A stretch of 64,000 nucleotides of DNA from Neptunicella plasticusilytica (lineage in GTDB: Bacteria; Pseudomonadota; Gammaproteobacteria; Enterobacterales; Alteromonadaceae). Under the pieces are notes generated by a model, which saw only the letters and a list, made by a program, of their open reading frames with translations, was not told the origin of the DNA and ran no database searches. The stretch's first letter is position 1, and every line of letters starts with the position of its first letter. Location of the stretch: NCBI RefSeq assembly GCF_047922965.1, contig NZ_CP150481.1, positions 558,001 through 622,000 on the forward strand. Reading direction: 5' to 3'. The translations under genes were made by a program, and so were the position numbers. Below are positions 26,384-35,103 of the stretch, piece after piece.

Positions 26384-27328
26384 CTGTCTGAATTTCCTTA
26401 CTTTTAAGCCGATATCGATAATAAAAATAAAGCCCAGCACCACAATGAAATTTTGCCACCAGTGGGTAGGGAAAACAGTTTTAAGTAGCTCGGTATTGTC
26501 AGTTGCTGCCCAATACACTTCGACCGGATTATCCAGCTGGAACATCATTGCCAGCAGCACCAGTGAAATAGCATAAATGCACCAGTCGGCGACAATTTTG
26601 CGCCTCGTCCAGTAGGGAGCCAGCATTTTAGCCAGGGTGTAAAGTATGGATAACAGCATGACCAGATTGATCCAGGGTAAAAAAGCCAATAACTGCTCAC
26701 TGATATGAAACATTAGCCGCGGCGGCTCACCACTATCATAAGGCCCAAAAAACTGGTTGATAAAGCCGACAAACAATAACTGGAAAATAAGCTCAACCGC
26801 GCTTTCAAACAGGCTGATCTGTTTGCCGGTGTCGGTGATATTGGGTAACTGGCGCGGATGCCAACCTTTAATAAAGGCTTTGCGAGACATGGTTTCACCC
26901 ACTAGGTAGAAACCGAGCGTGACCCAGGCAAATCCCTGCAATCCGGCGTTAAACAAGTTGCCCACTAGCTGAATTGACGCGCGCATATAATCAGGATCGG
27001 CGTGATTGAATAAATGTAACGCCGTGCCGATAGATTGGGCGATAAATATAAGTACAAATACCCACTTCAGGACTTGCAGATAAACCGGAAAAAGTTCTTC
27101 ACTGACCAGTGTTTTGCCTGGTTGATATGAAGCCGCTACCGTCATCGGGTGACCCCTTTGTAGCAATATCTGCTGAATTTCTTCCTCGGTCAATTCACGT
27201 CCCAGCTGCTCGGCCTGTTCGTCATACTCATCCTGCAAACTGGAATATAGTTCATTACCAATATCCTCTTTGAGGTTACTGGGCAGGTAAGATTTTACTG
27301 CCCCCACATAACGTTTTAACCAACTCAT
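26375..27328 (-). CDS. Membrane protein partner of the PadR regulator (HAAS-like N-terminus)
   Basis: The start at 27328 is chosen because GGAGGAGCAACA precedes that ATG. The resulting 317-residue protein begins MSWLKRYVGAVKSYLP. Residues 1-75 form a helical cytoplasmic domain (NLKEDIGNELYSSLQDEYDE, then ELTEEEIQQILLQRGHP) like the HAAS/DUF1700 domains found next to PadR regulators. About six membrane segments follow. The ATG overlaps the PadR stop (ATGA), so the two are translationally coupled. A role as a signalling partner or target of the regulator is inferred; no transporter or enzyme motif is visible. Confidence 0.7.
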   Translation of the reverse strand: MSWLKRYVGAVKSYLPSNLKEDIGNELYSSLQDEYDEQAEQLGRELTEEEIQQILLQRGHPMTVAASYQPGKTLVSEELFPVYLQVLKWVFVLIFIAQSIGTALHLFNHADPDYMRASIQLVGNLFNAGLQGFAWVTLGFYLVGETMSRKAFIKGWHPRQLPNITDTGKQISLFESAVELIFQLLFVGFINQFFGPYDSGEPPRLMFHISEQLLAFLPWINLVMLLSILYTLAKMLAPYWTRRKIVADWCIYAISLVLLAMMFQLDNPVEVYWAATDNTELLKTVFPTHWWQNFIVVLGFIFIIDIGLKVRKFRQLN

Positions 27329-27672
27329 TGTTGCTCCTCCTTCATTATTAACAGGTTCATCGCACTGTTCAGGTTGTGCCATTCTGCGGTCATTTGCTGT
27401 AAGGCCTCGCGGCCATCATCCGAGATTCGATAGAAGCGCCGCTTGCGTCCTTGTTCTTCCCGCCAGTTGCTGCTGAGCAGCCCCTGATCTTCTAAACGGC
27501 GCAGCAGCGGATAAAGTGTGCCCTCATCAATTTCCAGTCCTACAGTGGCTAACGTCTTGCGCAACGAATAGCCGTAATGCTCCTGTTGCAAGGATGAAAG
27601 GGCAGTCAGAATCAGTACACCACGCCGTAATTCCATGGTGAGTTTATTCAGTCTTTCCGGATCAATTGGCAT
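27325..27672 (-). CDS. PadR-family transcriptional regulator
   Basis: The 115-residue protein is a small winged-helix regulator. Helix-turn-helix and wing are visible as EHYGYSLRKTL, EIDEGTLYPLLRRLEDQGLL and RKRRFYRISDDGREAL, the classic PadR pattern. The start at 27672 (MPIDPERLNK) is preferred over the in-frame extension to 27717, because that extension would place coding sequence over the operator-like palindromes at 27683-27723. It is coupled to the membrane protein downstream and likely represses this pair by binding those palindromes. Confidence 0.88.
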   Translation of the reverse strand: MPIDPERLNKLTMELRRGVLILTALSSLQQEHYGYSLRKTLATVGLEIDEGTLYPLLRRLEDQGLLSSNWREEQGRKRRFYRISDDGREALQQMTAEWHNLNSAMNLLIMKEEQQ

Positions 27673-27682
27673 CGTTAACCTC

Positions 27683-27723
27683 TTACTGTGTGATACACAG
27701 TAAATACTGTATGCCACACAGTA
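27683..27723. promoter_or_regulatory. Tandem operator-like palindromes of the padR gene
   Basis: Two related dyads lie just upstream of the PadR start. The first is TTACTGTGT-GAT-ACACAGTAA (27683-27703), a perfect 9-bp inverted repeat. The second is TACTGTATG-C-CACACAGTA (27705-27723), with 8 of 9 pairs matching. PadR proteins usually repress their own genes through such sites, so autoregulation is likely. Confidence 0.65.
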
Positions 27724-27833
27724 AGAGATTGCAAATTATTTTTACATAGTAAATTCGGGAGTTTGTGCTCAAATGGTTTTATTCTGCAAACACTCGGGTA
27801 GACTTGCGGGATGAAAACTCAATCAGGAATGTT

Positions 27834-28730
27834 ATGGCTGTCATTAATTTAGGCTCAATTAATATTGACCATGTCTATCAGGTAGAACACTTTGTTCAAC
27901 CCGGTGAAACCCTGGCTTCCAGCGATTATCAAAGGGTGTTGGGGGGGAAGGGGGCGAACCAGTCTATTGCGTTGGCTAGGGCCGGGATTAAGGTGCTGCA
28001 TTTGGGCGCATTAAATCACGCCGATCAGGATTTTAAGCAACAGATGATCGATTATGGCGTGGATTGCGGCAGGGTCGCATTGACCGACATCGCTTCAGGT
28101 CATGCGATTATTCAGGTGATCCCAAGCGGTGAAAACGCCATTGTGTTATTTGGTGGTGCCAACCAGCAAATTACTCAGCAGGCTATTCAGGCGACAGTCG
28201 ATAACGCCGATTCAAACGACTGGTTTCTAACCCAGAATGAAACGGCGCAGGTGCCACAAGCCTTGCAAATGGCCAGACAGGCAGGTCTGTCTGTTGCCTA
28301 TAATCCGGCTCCTGTGACTGATGTAGTGAAACAGGTTAATCCTGACTGGGTGGATTTGCTGATTGTGAATCAGACTGAAGCTCAGGTCATCAGTGGTTGT
28401 GATGATCTTCAGACGCAAATAGACTATTTTCAGTCTCAATGGCCGAATTCTCAGGTCCTGCTGACCTTGGGACAATCCGGTGCCAAAATGATTTCAAAAA
28501 GCAGTGTATTAAGTGTTGATGCCTATGATGTGCAAGCTGTTGACACGACTGCTGCGGGCGACACCTTTATCGGTTTTTTCCTGGCCGCATTTTGTGGCGG
28601 GATGGAAGCCGGACAGGCTATGCAACAGGCCTGTGCCGCCGCAGCAATAGCAGTAACTAAAGCGGGCGCAGCGCAATCAATTCCGGCGCTGACCGATGTT
28701 CAGAATTTTATCAGGGAGAATCATAAGTGA
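27834..28730 (+). CDS. rbsK: Ribokinase-family (PfkB) sugar kinase
   Basis: The 298-residue protein is a PfkB carbohydrate kinase close to ribokinase. The N-terminal signature is VINLGSINIDHVYQ, the Gly-rich substrate motif is RVLGGKGANQSIALARAG, and the second PfkB signature VDTTAAGDTFIGFF contains the catalytic Asp. The ATG at 27834 has AGGA six bases upstream; the in-frame GTG at 27765 adds residues outside the fold. It overlaps the nucleoside hydrolase start by 4 bases (GTGA). Together the pair would release ribose from nucleosides and phosphorylate it to ribose-5-phosphate. Confidence 0.88.
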   Translation: MAVINLGSINIDHVYQVEHFVQPGETLASSDYQRVLGGKGANQSIALARAGIKVLHLGALNHADQDFKQQMIDYGVDCGRVALTDIASGHAIIQVIPSGENAIVLFGGANQQITQQAIQATVDNADSNDWFLTQNETAQVPQALQMARQAGLSVAYNPAPVTDVVKQVNPDWVDLLIVNQTEAQVISGCDDLQTQIDYFQSQWPNSQVLLTLGQSGAKMISKSSVLSVDAYDVQAVDTTAAGDTFIGFFLAAFCGGMEAGQAMQQACAAAAIAVTKAGAAQSIPALTDVQNFIRENHK

Positions 28731-29671
28731 GTGAAAAAATAATTATTGATACCGATCCGGGGATTGACGACGCGATGGCGATATTTTTTGCCTTTCAGTC
28801 GCCTGATCTGGAAGTGTTAGGTTTAACTACTGTTTTTGGTAATGTGCCGGTGGATATGTCGGCTAATAATGCGTTGATTTTATGTGAATTGGCCAACAGG
28901 CAGGATGTGCCTGTGACCATGGGTATGTCTCGTCCCTGGGTCGGTCCTCCTTCTACTTATGCGCATTTTGTGCACGGTGATGATGGCTTTGGTGATGTGA
29001 ATCACCCTCCGGCAAAAGGTAAACTGGATCCGCGCAGTTCAGCTCAGTTTATTGTGGATATGGCCAATAAATACCCTGGTGAAGTGACTCTGGCTCCTAT
29101 TGGTCCGTTGACCAATATTGCCGCTGCCTTGCGCCTTGATCCGACCCTTCCGGGCAAGATCAAACAAGTGGTATTGATGGGTGGTGCAGCTCGCGTGCCG
29201 GGCAACGTTAACCCGGTAGCCGAAGCAAATATCTGGAACGACCCCTATGCGGCGCAAATTGTGTTTGCTGCCGACTGGCCACTGACCATGATTGGTCTGG
29301 ATATTACTGACAGCTTGCGTTTCAACCAGAACTTTCTGGATGAACTGGAACAATCCAATGAGGTGATGGGCGGATTTGTAAACAAGATCTCCCAGTTTTA
29401 TATGGATTTCTATTCCAAAGGCCAGGCCCAGCGGGAATGCCGCTTTCATGACGTGATTACCTTAGCTTATATTTTGCACCCTGAATGGTTTGAGACAGAG
29501 TTGTGCAAGGTGATGGTCTCCAGTGATGAATTGACCCGCGGCCAGACTGTTTGCTGCCCTAAAGGAAAGGGCATCAGTGAGCCCTGGATTTCAGGTCCTT
29601 ATACCAATGTTGCATTGAATGTGGATGAAGTGAAAGTGAATGACCTATATAAAACGGTCTACGCGCTTTAG
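28727..29671 (+). CDS. Inosine/uridine-preferring nucleoside hydrolase
   Basis: This 314-residue enzyme cleaves the N-glycosidic bond of ribonucleosides. The family motif DTDPGIDDAMA is at residues 6-16, whose Asp residues bind Ca2+ and ribose. LGLTTVFGNVPVDMSANNAL and APIGPLTNIAAALRLDP are further family signatures, and the C-terminal metal Asp lies near CRFHDVITLAYIL. It starts at GTG 28727, with GGGAG upstream, overlapping the ribokinase stop. No nucleoside transporter is adjacent. A strong terminator follows at 29751. Confidence 0.92.
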   Translation: MSEKIIIDTDPGIDDAMAIFFAFQSPDLEVLGLTTVFGNVPVDMSANNALILCELANRQDVPVTMGMSRPWVGPPSTYAHFVHGDDGFGDVNHPPAKGKLDPRSSAQFIVDMANKYPGEVTLAPIGPLTNIAAALRLDPTLPGKIKQVVLMGGAARVPGNVNPVAEANIWNDPYAAQIVFAADWPLTMIGLDITDSLRFNQNFLDELEQSNEVMGGFVNKISQFYMDFYSKGQAQRECRFHDVITLAYILHPEWFETELCKVMVSSDELTRGQTVCCPKGKGISEPWISGPYTNVALNVDEVKVNDLYKTVYAL

Positions 29672-29750
29672 CCCGAATGGAAAAAGATTGCGACTGCAGT
29701 CCTGCGAGATGACAGCTATCCATATTTAATTTCATAGTAATGAAATATAT

Positions 29751-29790
29751 AAAAAAAGGGACTCATGTTTTTGCGTAGAGTCCCTTTTTT
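29751..29790. terminator. Bidirectional intrinsic terminator
   Basis: AAAAAAAGGGACTC at 29751-29764 pairs with GAGTCCCTTTTTT at 29778-29790, around a T-rich loop. The A-run and T-run on both sides let it work in both directions, between the converging nucleoside hydrolase and TPR lipoprotein genes. Confidence 0.9.
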
Positions 29791-29803
29791 GTAGCTTGAG
29801 ATT

Positions 29804-32548
29804 TTACAAGGAATACTGCTTTTTAATGTCTTCGAGACGTTGTAACGAACCTTCTTGTTTAAAATCCTGATCGGCTATTTTACGTTTGGCCAGCTCTGTC
29901 TTGCCTGACTTCAGTAAAGCGTCAATGTAATTGAGCCATACTTCTTCGCTGGCCTTGCCGGTATCGGTGGCTTTGGCCAGATTACGCAAGCCCTGTTCAG
30001 ATTTACCTTTAGCCAGCTGTATTTGAGCCAGGGTATCCAGCGCATCCGGATGAGTGGGAATAAGGTTAACCGCCTGCTGAGCGTATTTTTCTGCCTCATC
30101 CAGCCGTCCCTGTTGATTGTACAAGTAGGCCAAATTATTCAGTGCCAGGAAGTTTTGCGGATTAAGCTTAATCAGCTCCTCATATGAGCGTATTGCCGCG
30201 TCTTTATCGTTGCTCAGCTGACGCTCCGCCATCATCACTTTGGTCAGTTGATCGGTTGGATGTTGCTGTAAATGGTCACTGATAAACTGGTTGCTAACAT
30301 CAACCTTGCCTAGTTTATCCTGACAAAATACCACCAGTCTCACGTTATAGGAATTCGGTTTGCTCTCATAGGCGGCTAACGCATTGGGTAGCGCATCAAC
30401 ATAGTTTTCGTTATTCATTTGCAACTGGGCCAGAAATCCTCGAATAACAGGTTGTTGCAGTATATCTTTGGGCAACTGGTCATAGCTTTTTTGGGCATCC
30501 TTGTAATTGCCCATACGCAGCTCAAATAGTGTCCGCATTACTAACAGCTGGGTATTGATGCCATATTCTTTGGCTGTGTTATTCACCAGTTCCAGTCCTT
30601 CGGCGTTTTTATTCTGTGCTTCAAGAATGGATAACTTACCGGACAATGCCTGCGAACTTTGTGGCTCTTTTGCCAGCCATTTATTGTAGTGCTCAAGGGC
30701 TTGGTCAATTTGTCCATCACGCAACAAACCTGTGCCCATCAAGCGGTTGTACAATTCTGGTGGATGTTCCATGGCGGGCGTCTGTTTTAGCACGTCCAGC
30801 ATTTTGGCATTGTCAGTGGTTAACATCAGGCTGGCTGCGTATATCAGCCTGACACCCAGATTATCCGGTGAAGCATCAAATAATGATTTGAGTTTGGCGA
30901 CGCCTTGTTCAGTTTTGTTCTGTTGGCGCATTAAAGAAAAATAACGTGAAACCGCCGGCATATAAGGAGGAGTCTGCTGGATGAAGGCTTCCAGGTCCTG
31001 CAACGCCTTATCTTTATTGCCTTGTGCGGACTCCAGTTCGATGAGTAATAATTTGGTTGATTTGCTATCCGGCTCCAGACTCAGCGCATGTTGGTAGTTT
31101 TTTTTGGCTTCATTCAGGTTGTTCTGTTTGGCAAACAACATGCCTTTTAATAAATAAGGCTTGATATTATTCGGTGCTGCCGCTTGCCAGCGTTCCGCCA
31201 GTTCCTTGGCTTTATCCAACTGGTTGGTATTGAGGTAGGCCACGGCAAGGCTGGACTGGGCTTCATCCAGTTCCGGATCCATCTGTACGGCTTTTTCCAG
31301 CTTATCAATTCCTTCGAGATCATTGACAGATAATTGCAATACACCGAATTGGGTCAGTTCATTAGCGGTTTGGCCCATTTCGGCGGAACGCTCGATCAAG
31401 GCTTTGGCTTCTTTTACCCGACCTTCCTTGAGCAATTCATAGCTGGTGCTGGTAAATAGCGATAAATCGTTCTGGGTCAGGTCGCCGAATTTGCCAATAG
31501 TATCTGCCGCCTCGATATTCTTGCCCAATTTAAGCTGGCTGGCCGCCAGCACCTTTAACGCCGGATGGTCTTTGGGTAACTGACTGGCGGTAAACTGTAA
31601 ATGCTTTTGAGCAGTTTCGTAGTCACCTAATGCATAGGCACTATAGCCTGCCACCAATCTGATGGAAGGAGATGCACCGTCTTGCAAAATGGCTTTTTCA
31701 GAATATTTGAGCGCATTTTTATAGTCTTTGGCGTTAAATCTTGCCATCGACTTGTAGTGATTGAGTACTCCATGCTCCGGATTAAGCTTTAGCAACTTGT
31801 CTACAACTGGCTCGGCTAATTCGGTTTTACCCATATCCATCCAGATTTTTGCCAGAATAAACATGGTTTCCGGATCATCGGGGTTGTAATCCAGATACAA
31901 CTGGTAGGTCTTGGCCGCTTCTTCAGGTTTTTGCATTTGCAGCAGTAAAAGGGCTTTTTGCTGCAAACCTTGTGGTTGTGTAGGGGCCGCCGCCAGCACT
32001 TCATCTATCATGGTTAATGAGGATTCGAGGTTTTTGTCGATGGCCTGCTCATAGGCCAGCGCTAGCTGCTTGAAGGGGGAATCGGTGTTATACAGTTTAA
32101 TTCGTCGCAACAAACGTTTGGCTTCGTCCTGTTTATCCAGACGCAGCAGTGATTGTAATTTGAAGTAAGCTACCTGAACGGCATCGTCATCACTCATGCC
32201 TTGTTGTTCAAGGTTAATTTTGCTCAGAGCCACATCCGCTTTACTTTTTTCTAGCGCAATGGTCAGCAACGGCAAGACTTTTGACGCGCTATAACCCAAA
32301 TCCAGGGCTCGATTCAATTCTTTCTCAGCGCCGCCGTACTCTTTAGTTTGCAGGTAAAGTTGGCCTAGTCTGAACCGGGCATCGGCATTATCCGGCGCAA
32401 TTTGCACCGCATTTTTCAGCTCGATAACCGCCCCTTTCAGATCCTGTTTTTCCACTAATTGGTCGGCGTTGGCAATATGTTCTTCTACCGTCATTTGTGA
32501 ACAACCTGCCATCATCATAACGGCAGTTATCAGAAAAATTTTTTTCAC
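29804..32548 (-). CDS. TPR-repeat lipoprotein of the PEP-CTERM PrsT type
   Basis: The 914-residue protein starts with a lipoprotein signal (MKKIFLITAVMMMAGCSQ, lipobox MAGC with Cys16). It then consists almost entirely of tandem 34-residue TPR helices. Examples are LKNAVQIAPDNADARFRLGQ at the start and YAQQAVNLIPTHPDALDTLA near the end. Length and layout fit the PrsT family of exosortase/PEP-CTERM-linked TPR proteins, thought to act in exopolysaccharide or protein sorting at the envelope. No exosortase or PEP-CTERM substrate lies in the window. It is the last gene of the tonB-like / ECF sigma series, 96 bp after the preceding gene. Confidence 0.8.
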   Translation of the reverse strand: MKKIFLITAVMMMAGCSQMTVEEHIANADQLVEKQDLKGAVIELKNAVQIAPDNADARFRLGQLYLQTKEYGGAEKELNRALDLGYSASKVLPLLTIALEKSKADVALSKINLEQQGMSDDDAVQVAYFKLQSLLRLDKQDEAKRLLRRIKLYNTDSPFKQLALAYEQAIDKNLESSLTMIDEVLAAAPTQPQGLQQKALLLLQMQKPEEAAKTYQLYLDYNPDDPETMFILAKIWMDMGKTELAEPVVDKLLKLNPEHGVLNHYKSMARFNAKDYKNALKYSEKAILQDGASPSIRLVAGYSAYALGDYETAQKHLQFTASQLPKDHPALKVLAASQLKLGKNIEAADTIGKFGDLTQNDLSLFTSTSYELLKEGRVKEAKALIERSAEMGQTANELTQFGVLQLSVNDLEGIDKLEKAVQMDPELDEAQSSLAVAYLNTNQLDKAKELAERWQAAAPNNIKPYLLKGMLFAKQNNLNEAKKNYQHALSLEPDSKSTKLLLIELESAQGNKDKALQDLEAFIQQTPPYMPAVSRYFSLMRQQNKTEQGVAKLKSLFDASPDNLGVRLIYAASLMLTTDNAKMLDVLKQTPAMEHPPELYNRLMGTGLLRDGQIDQALEHYNKWLAKEPQSSQALSGKLSILEAQNKNAEGLELVNNTAKEYGINTQLLVMRTLFELRMGNYKDAQKSYDQLPKDILQQPVIRGFLAQLQMNNENYVDALPNALAAYESKPNSYNVRLVVFCQDKLGKVDVSNQFISDHLQQHPTDQLTKVMMAERQLSNDKDAAIRSYEELIKLNPQNFLALNNLAYLYNQQGRLDEAEKYAQQAVNLIPTHPDALDTLAQIQLAKGKSEQGLRNLAKATDTGKASEEVWLNYIDALLKSGKTELAKRKIADQDFKQEGSLQRLEDIKKQYSL

Positions 32549-32644
32549 CTGTTATTCCCTTAGTTTTCTTAATGCGAAGCATAACCAGAGTATTGAACAT
32601 TAAGTCTATTGGCAACTGCGTATTTAACTGAAGAGCAACAGACT

Positions 32645-33247
32645 CTAACAACTATAAGGAGTTGAGGCGGATTGTATGCCGATAATTCTGCCTTGCTGAT
32701 CAAATTGAATATTAACCTGTTGTCCGGAGTGGATGTTCTTTTCGAATCGATGCGCATTTGCCATGGCGTTGACCAGTTGTTGGCTAATTTGCACTATTTG
32801 ATCATTACATGTTTGTAATTGCCAGCCATTATGGGTGCTGATCAGTTTGGCAATCTGGCTGTGATGTTTGGCAAAGATATGATCAGTTTGCAGGTAACGG
32901 GCATAATTATCGGCGTGCAAAATACTGATCTGTTTGTTCAGTTTGTCGGTATCCGTGAAAGGGGGAGTTACTTCCTGATTCAACCTATGAATCTGGACTA
33001 CTTGCAGCTGTCTGGCGTTATCAATATTGGGGCCAAGATAAATAGTGACGAACTGATAAAGTAATAATAAAGCACTCAACGCACTGACGCCGATAGTCCA
33101 GTTAAGCAAGTTAAAACGCTGCCAGAAATGCTGTTGCTGACGGCGAGCTTTGTTCATTATCAGTTCCCGCACGGCTCTTGGCGCCTGGTGTCGACGCCTG
33201 CGCGACTCATAGCGTTCCTGTAGCGGATCAATATGGTGTCTAGTCAT
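32645..33247 (-). CDS. Membrane protein downstream of ECF sigma gene, possible anti-sigma factor
   Basis: The 200-residue protein has a very basic cytoplasmic N-terminus (ERYESRRRRHQAPRAVRELI), one membrane helix near residues 48-68 (LNWTIGVSALSALLLLYQFV), and a periplasmic region of about 130 residues with two Cys. Its start overlaps the sigma gene by 8 bp, the usual arrangement of a sigma factor and its membrane anti-sigma factor. No zinc-binding ASD motif (HxxxCxxC) is seen, so the anti-sigma role rests on position and topology only. Confidence 0.6.
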   Translation of the reverse strand: MTRHHIDPLQERYESRRRRHQAPRAVRELIMNKARRQQQHFWQRFNLLNWTIGVSALSALLLLYQFVTIYLGPNIDNARQLQVVQIHRLNQEVTPPFTDTDKLNKQISILHADNYARYLQTDHIFAKHHSQIAKLISTHNGWQLQTCNDQIVQISQQLVNAMANAHRFEKNIHSGQQVNIQFDQQGRIIGIQSASTPYSC

Positions 33248-33797
33248 AATAAATGTCCAGTTTGCTTCTCAGGCTTTGTTTGGCATAACGTAAGCGGCTT
33301 TTAACGGTTTCGGTTTCACTATGGGTTATCGTGGCGATTTGCTGAATACCAAAGCCTTCCTGTTGCAACACAAAAGCTTCGCGTTGTTCGAACGGCAAAG
33401 CCAGCAATGCCTCATCAAAGGCCCGTTCAATGGCTTCGTTTGTCTGTGGTATGTGAGCCGCCGCAATAACCGCTAGCCCGTCATCAGTCAGGTATCTCTG
33501 TTGCCTGATTTCATCAATCAGTAAATGTCGCGCAATAGCAAATAGCCAGGCTTTGAAGTGACCGTTTGCACGATACATCTGTTTGTTGTCGATGACCTTT
33601 AACCAGGTTTTCTGACTAATATCCTTGGCCATATCATAACTGGACTGGGTAACCAGAAAATGAAACAGATGGTCGCCACAGTTATCGTATAACTTGGCCA
33701 GCAACTTGGGATCGTTGCTGGCGATATACATTTGCATCAGATGATCATTGTCTAGTTCAATATTGAACAAGGATTTGATGGCGATTGTCAGGCTCAT
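33240..33797 (-). CDS. ECF-subfamily RNA polymerase sigma factor
   Basis: The 185-residue protein has the two sigma domains of ECF factors. Region 2 contains DISQKTWLKVIDNK and HFKAWLFAIARHLLIDEIRQ (promoter -10 recognition). Region 4 contains LALPFEQREAFVLQQEGFGI followed by IATITHSETETVKSRLRYAK (-35 recognition helix). It lies between the tonB-like gene and the putative anti-sigma gene on the same strand, 27 bp after the former. It probably controls an envelope-related response that includes the TPR lipoprotein. The signal is unknown. Confidence 0.9.
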   Translation of the reverse strand: MSLTIAIKSLFNIELDNDHLMQMYIASNDPKLLAKLYDNCGDHLFHFLVTQSSYDMAKDISQKTWLKVIDNKQMYRANGHFKAWLFAIARHLLIDEIRQQRYLTDDGLAVIAAAHIPQTNEAIERAFDEALLALPFEQREAFVLQQEGFGIQQIATITHSETETVKSRLRYAKQSLRSKLDIYYD

Positions 33798-33824
33798 CTG
33801 AACTCCTTACTAAACAAGATGGTC

Positions 33825-34463
33825 CTACTCTTCCAGGTTAAAACTTAACATGACTCTTTGATTATACTGGGTTTGTGCCACGCCGTCGGTTATTTGTGGT
33901 TTATATTTCCATCTCTGTAACGCTCTTCTGGCTTCGGTATCGAAGACACGTCTAGGTTCCGAGTCGATGACGCTAACGTTTTCTACGCCACCTGTGGCGT
34001 TAATATCAAAGGATAACTGCACCCAACCGGTAATGCCTTTTCTGGCGGCTTCAATCGGATATTTTGGCTGAACCCGAAAGACCGGTTTTGCCTCAGCATC
34101 CTGAACGGAAAAATCGCCTATTGTTGCCGCTTTTACTGTTTCGACATGGAATTGGGTATTGATCGCTAACGTACCCGGATCGAGATTATTGGTCGCTTCC
34201 TGCAATCTGTTAGTCTGGGGTTGTTCGGTCATTTTGGGGGGCTGTGGCAATACTTTACGTACTATTTCTGGTGTATCCTGTTTGGCAAAAACCGGGTCAA
34301 TAAAGACATAAGGTTTTGAATCAGCGGGAATTTCCGCGTCAGTTTTAATCAGATATTGCATCAACAAAAACAGCACAAATGTGACGCTACTGGCGACTAG
34401 TGTTATAGATAAAGCTTTGCTGACAAAACGAAGATCGATGTGACTAATAGAACTTGTATGCAT
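33825..34463 (-). CDS. TonB-family energy transducer protein
   Basis: The 212-residue protein has one N-terminal membrane helix (about residues 16-38, SITLVASSVTFVLFLLMQYL), a periplasmic linker with Pro and Gln residues (KVLPQPPKMTEQPQTN), and a C-terminal TonB domain (VQPKYPIEAARKGITGWVQL, then RRALQRWKYKP). This domain contacts outer-membrane receptors and passes on energy from ExbBD. It starts the minus-strand series with the ECF sigma factor. A link to the large receptor gene at 47790-50834 is possible but not shown. Confidence 0.88.
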   Translation of the reverse strand: MHTSSISHIDLRFVSKALSITLVASSVTFVLFLLMQYLIKTDAEIPADSKPYVFIDPVFAKQDTPEIVRKVLPQPPKMTEQPQTNRLQEATNNLDPGTLAINTQFHVETVKAATIGDFSVQDAEAKPVFRVQPKYPIEAARKGITGWVQLSFDINATGGVENVSVIDSEPRRVFDTEARRALQRWKYKPQITDGVAQTQYNQRVMLSFNLEE

Positions 34464-34531
34464 GATGTCTTCCTTTTTATGTGGACTTCATAGCTATAAC
34501 GATTGAAACAACCAAAAGGGGTTAAATTATT

Positions 34532-35056
34532 TTGAATTTTTTAACAGATATGCCGTGTTATTGTCCTCGGTGTGGGAAGCAGTCATTAAATTTTGATGCT
34601 GAAAAAGCGTTTAATTGCACTCAATGTGAGTTTAGCTATTTTCATAATGTCGCCGCTGCGGGGGCAGCTTTGATTGAAGTGGATAGCGAGTTGCTGCTAA
34701 TCCGGCGTGCGCGGGATCCGGGTAAGGGATTGCTGGGGTTACCGGGGGGCTTTGTGGATCCATTTGAATCGGCAGAGCAGGCATTGCAGCGCGAAATACA
34801 CGAAGAAATTGGCATAGATGTGGCTCCTGCCAGCTTTGAGTATTTCGGTAGCTGGGCAAACCGATATCTGTACCGGAATATTCAATATCATACCCAGGAC
34901 TCGTATTTTAGGGTCAGGTTAGCCGAGCGTCCCATATTACATTTACAGCCCGACGAGGTGAGTGAAGTGGTGTGGTGCACTAAGGCGCAACTGGATATTG
35001 AGCAATTGGCATTTTGTTCCGCACGGGATGCTTTAGCTCGTTGGCTATCGGAGTAA
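34532..35056 (+). CDS. NUDIX hydrolase with N-terminal zinc ribbon
   Basis: The protein has a small zinc ribbon (CYCPRCGKQSL and FNCTQCEF, two CxxC pairs near residues 9-32) followed by a Nudix domain. The Nudix box is GGFVDPFESAEQALQREIHE then EIGIDV, matching Gx5Ex7REUxEExGU. Such proteins hydrolyse nucleoside diphosphate derivatives such as NADH or ADP-ribose. The start is read as TTG 34532, ten bases after AAAGGGG; the ATG at 34550 is the alternative and lacks a good site. It diverges from the tonB-like gene. A hairpin at 35061-35103 follows. Confidence 0.85.
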   Translation: MNFLTDMPCYCPRCGKQSLNFDAEKAFNCTQCEFSYFHNVAAAGAALIEVDSELLLIRRARDPGKGLLGLPGGFVDPFESAEQALQREIHEEIGIDVAPASFEYFGSWANRYLYRNIQYHTQDSYFRVRLAERPILHLQPDEVSEVVWCTKAQLDIEQLAFCSARDALARWLSE

Positions 35057-35060
35057 TACC

Positions 35061-35103
35061 AATCAGTATAAGCACCGCGCACGGTGCTTAAGTCCAACTG
35101 ATT
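35061..35103. terminator. Hairpin between converging genes, probable terminator
   Basis: AAGCACCG-CGCA-CGGTGCTT (35070-35089) forms an 8-bp stem inside an outer AATCAGT / ACTGATT pairing. It sits between the NUDIX stop and the converging esterase stop. There is little T-run, so termination may be weak. Confidence 0.5.

Noticed and set aside
27673..27833. Longer starts for the PadR gene (27717) and the ribokinase gene (27765)
   Set aside because: The first would make the operator palindromes coding; the second adds residues outside the PfkB fold. Both shorter starts have better support.
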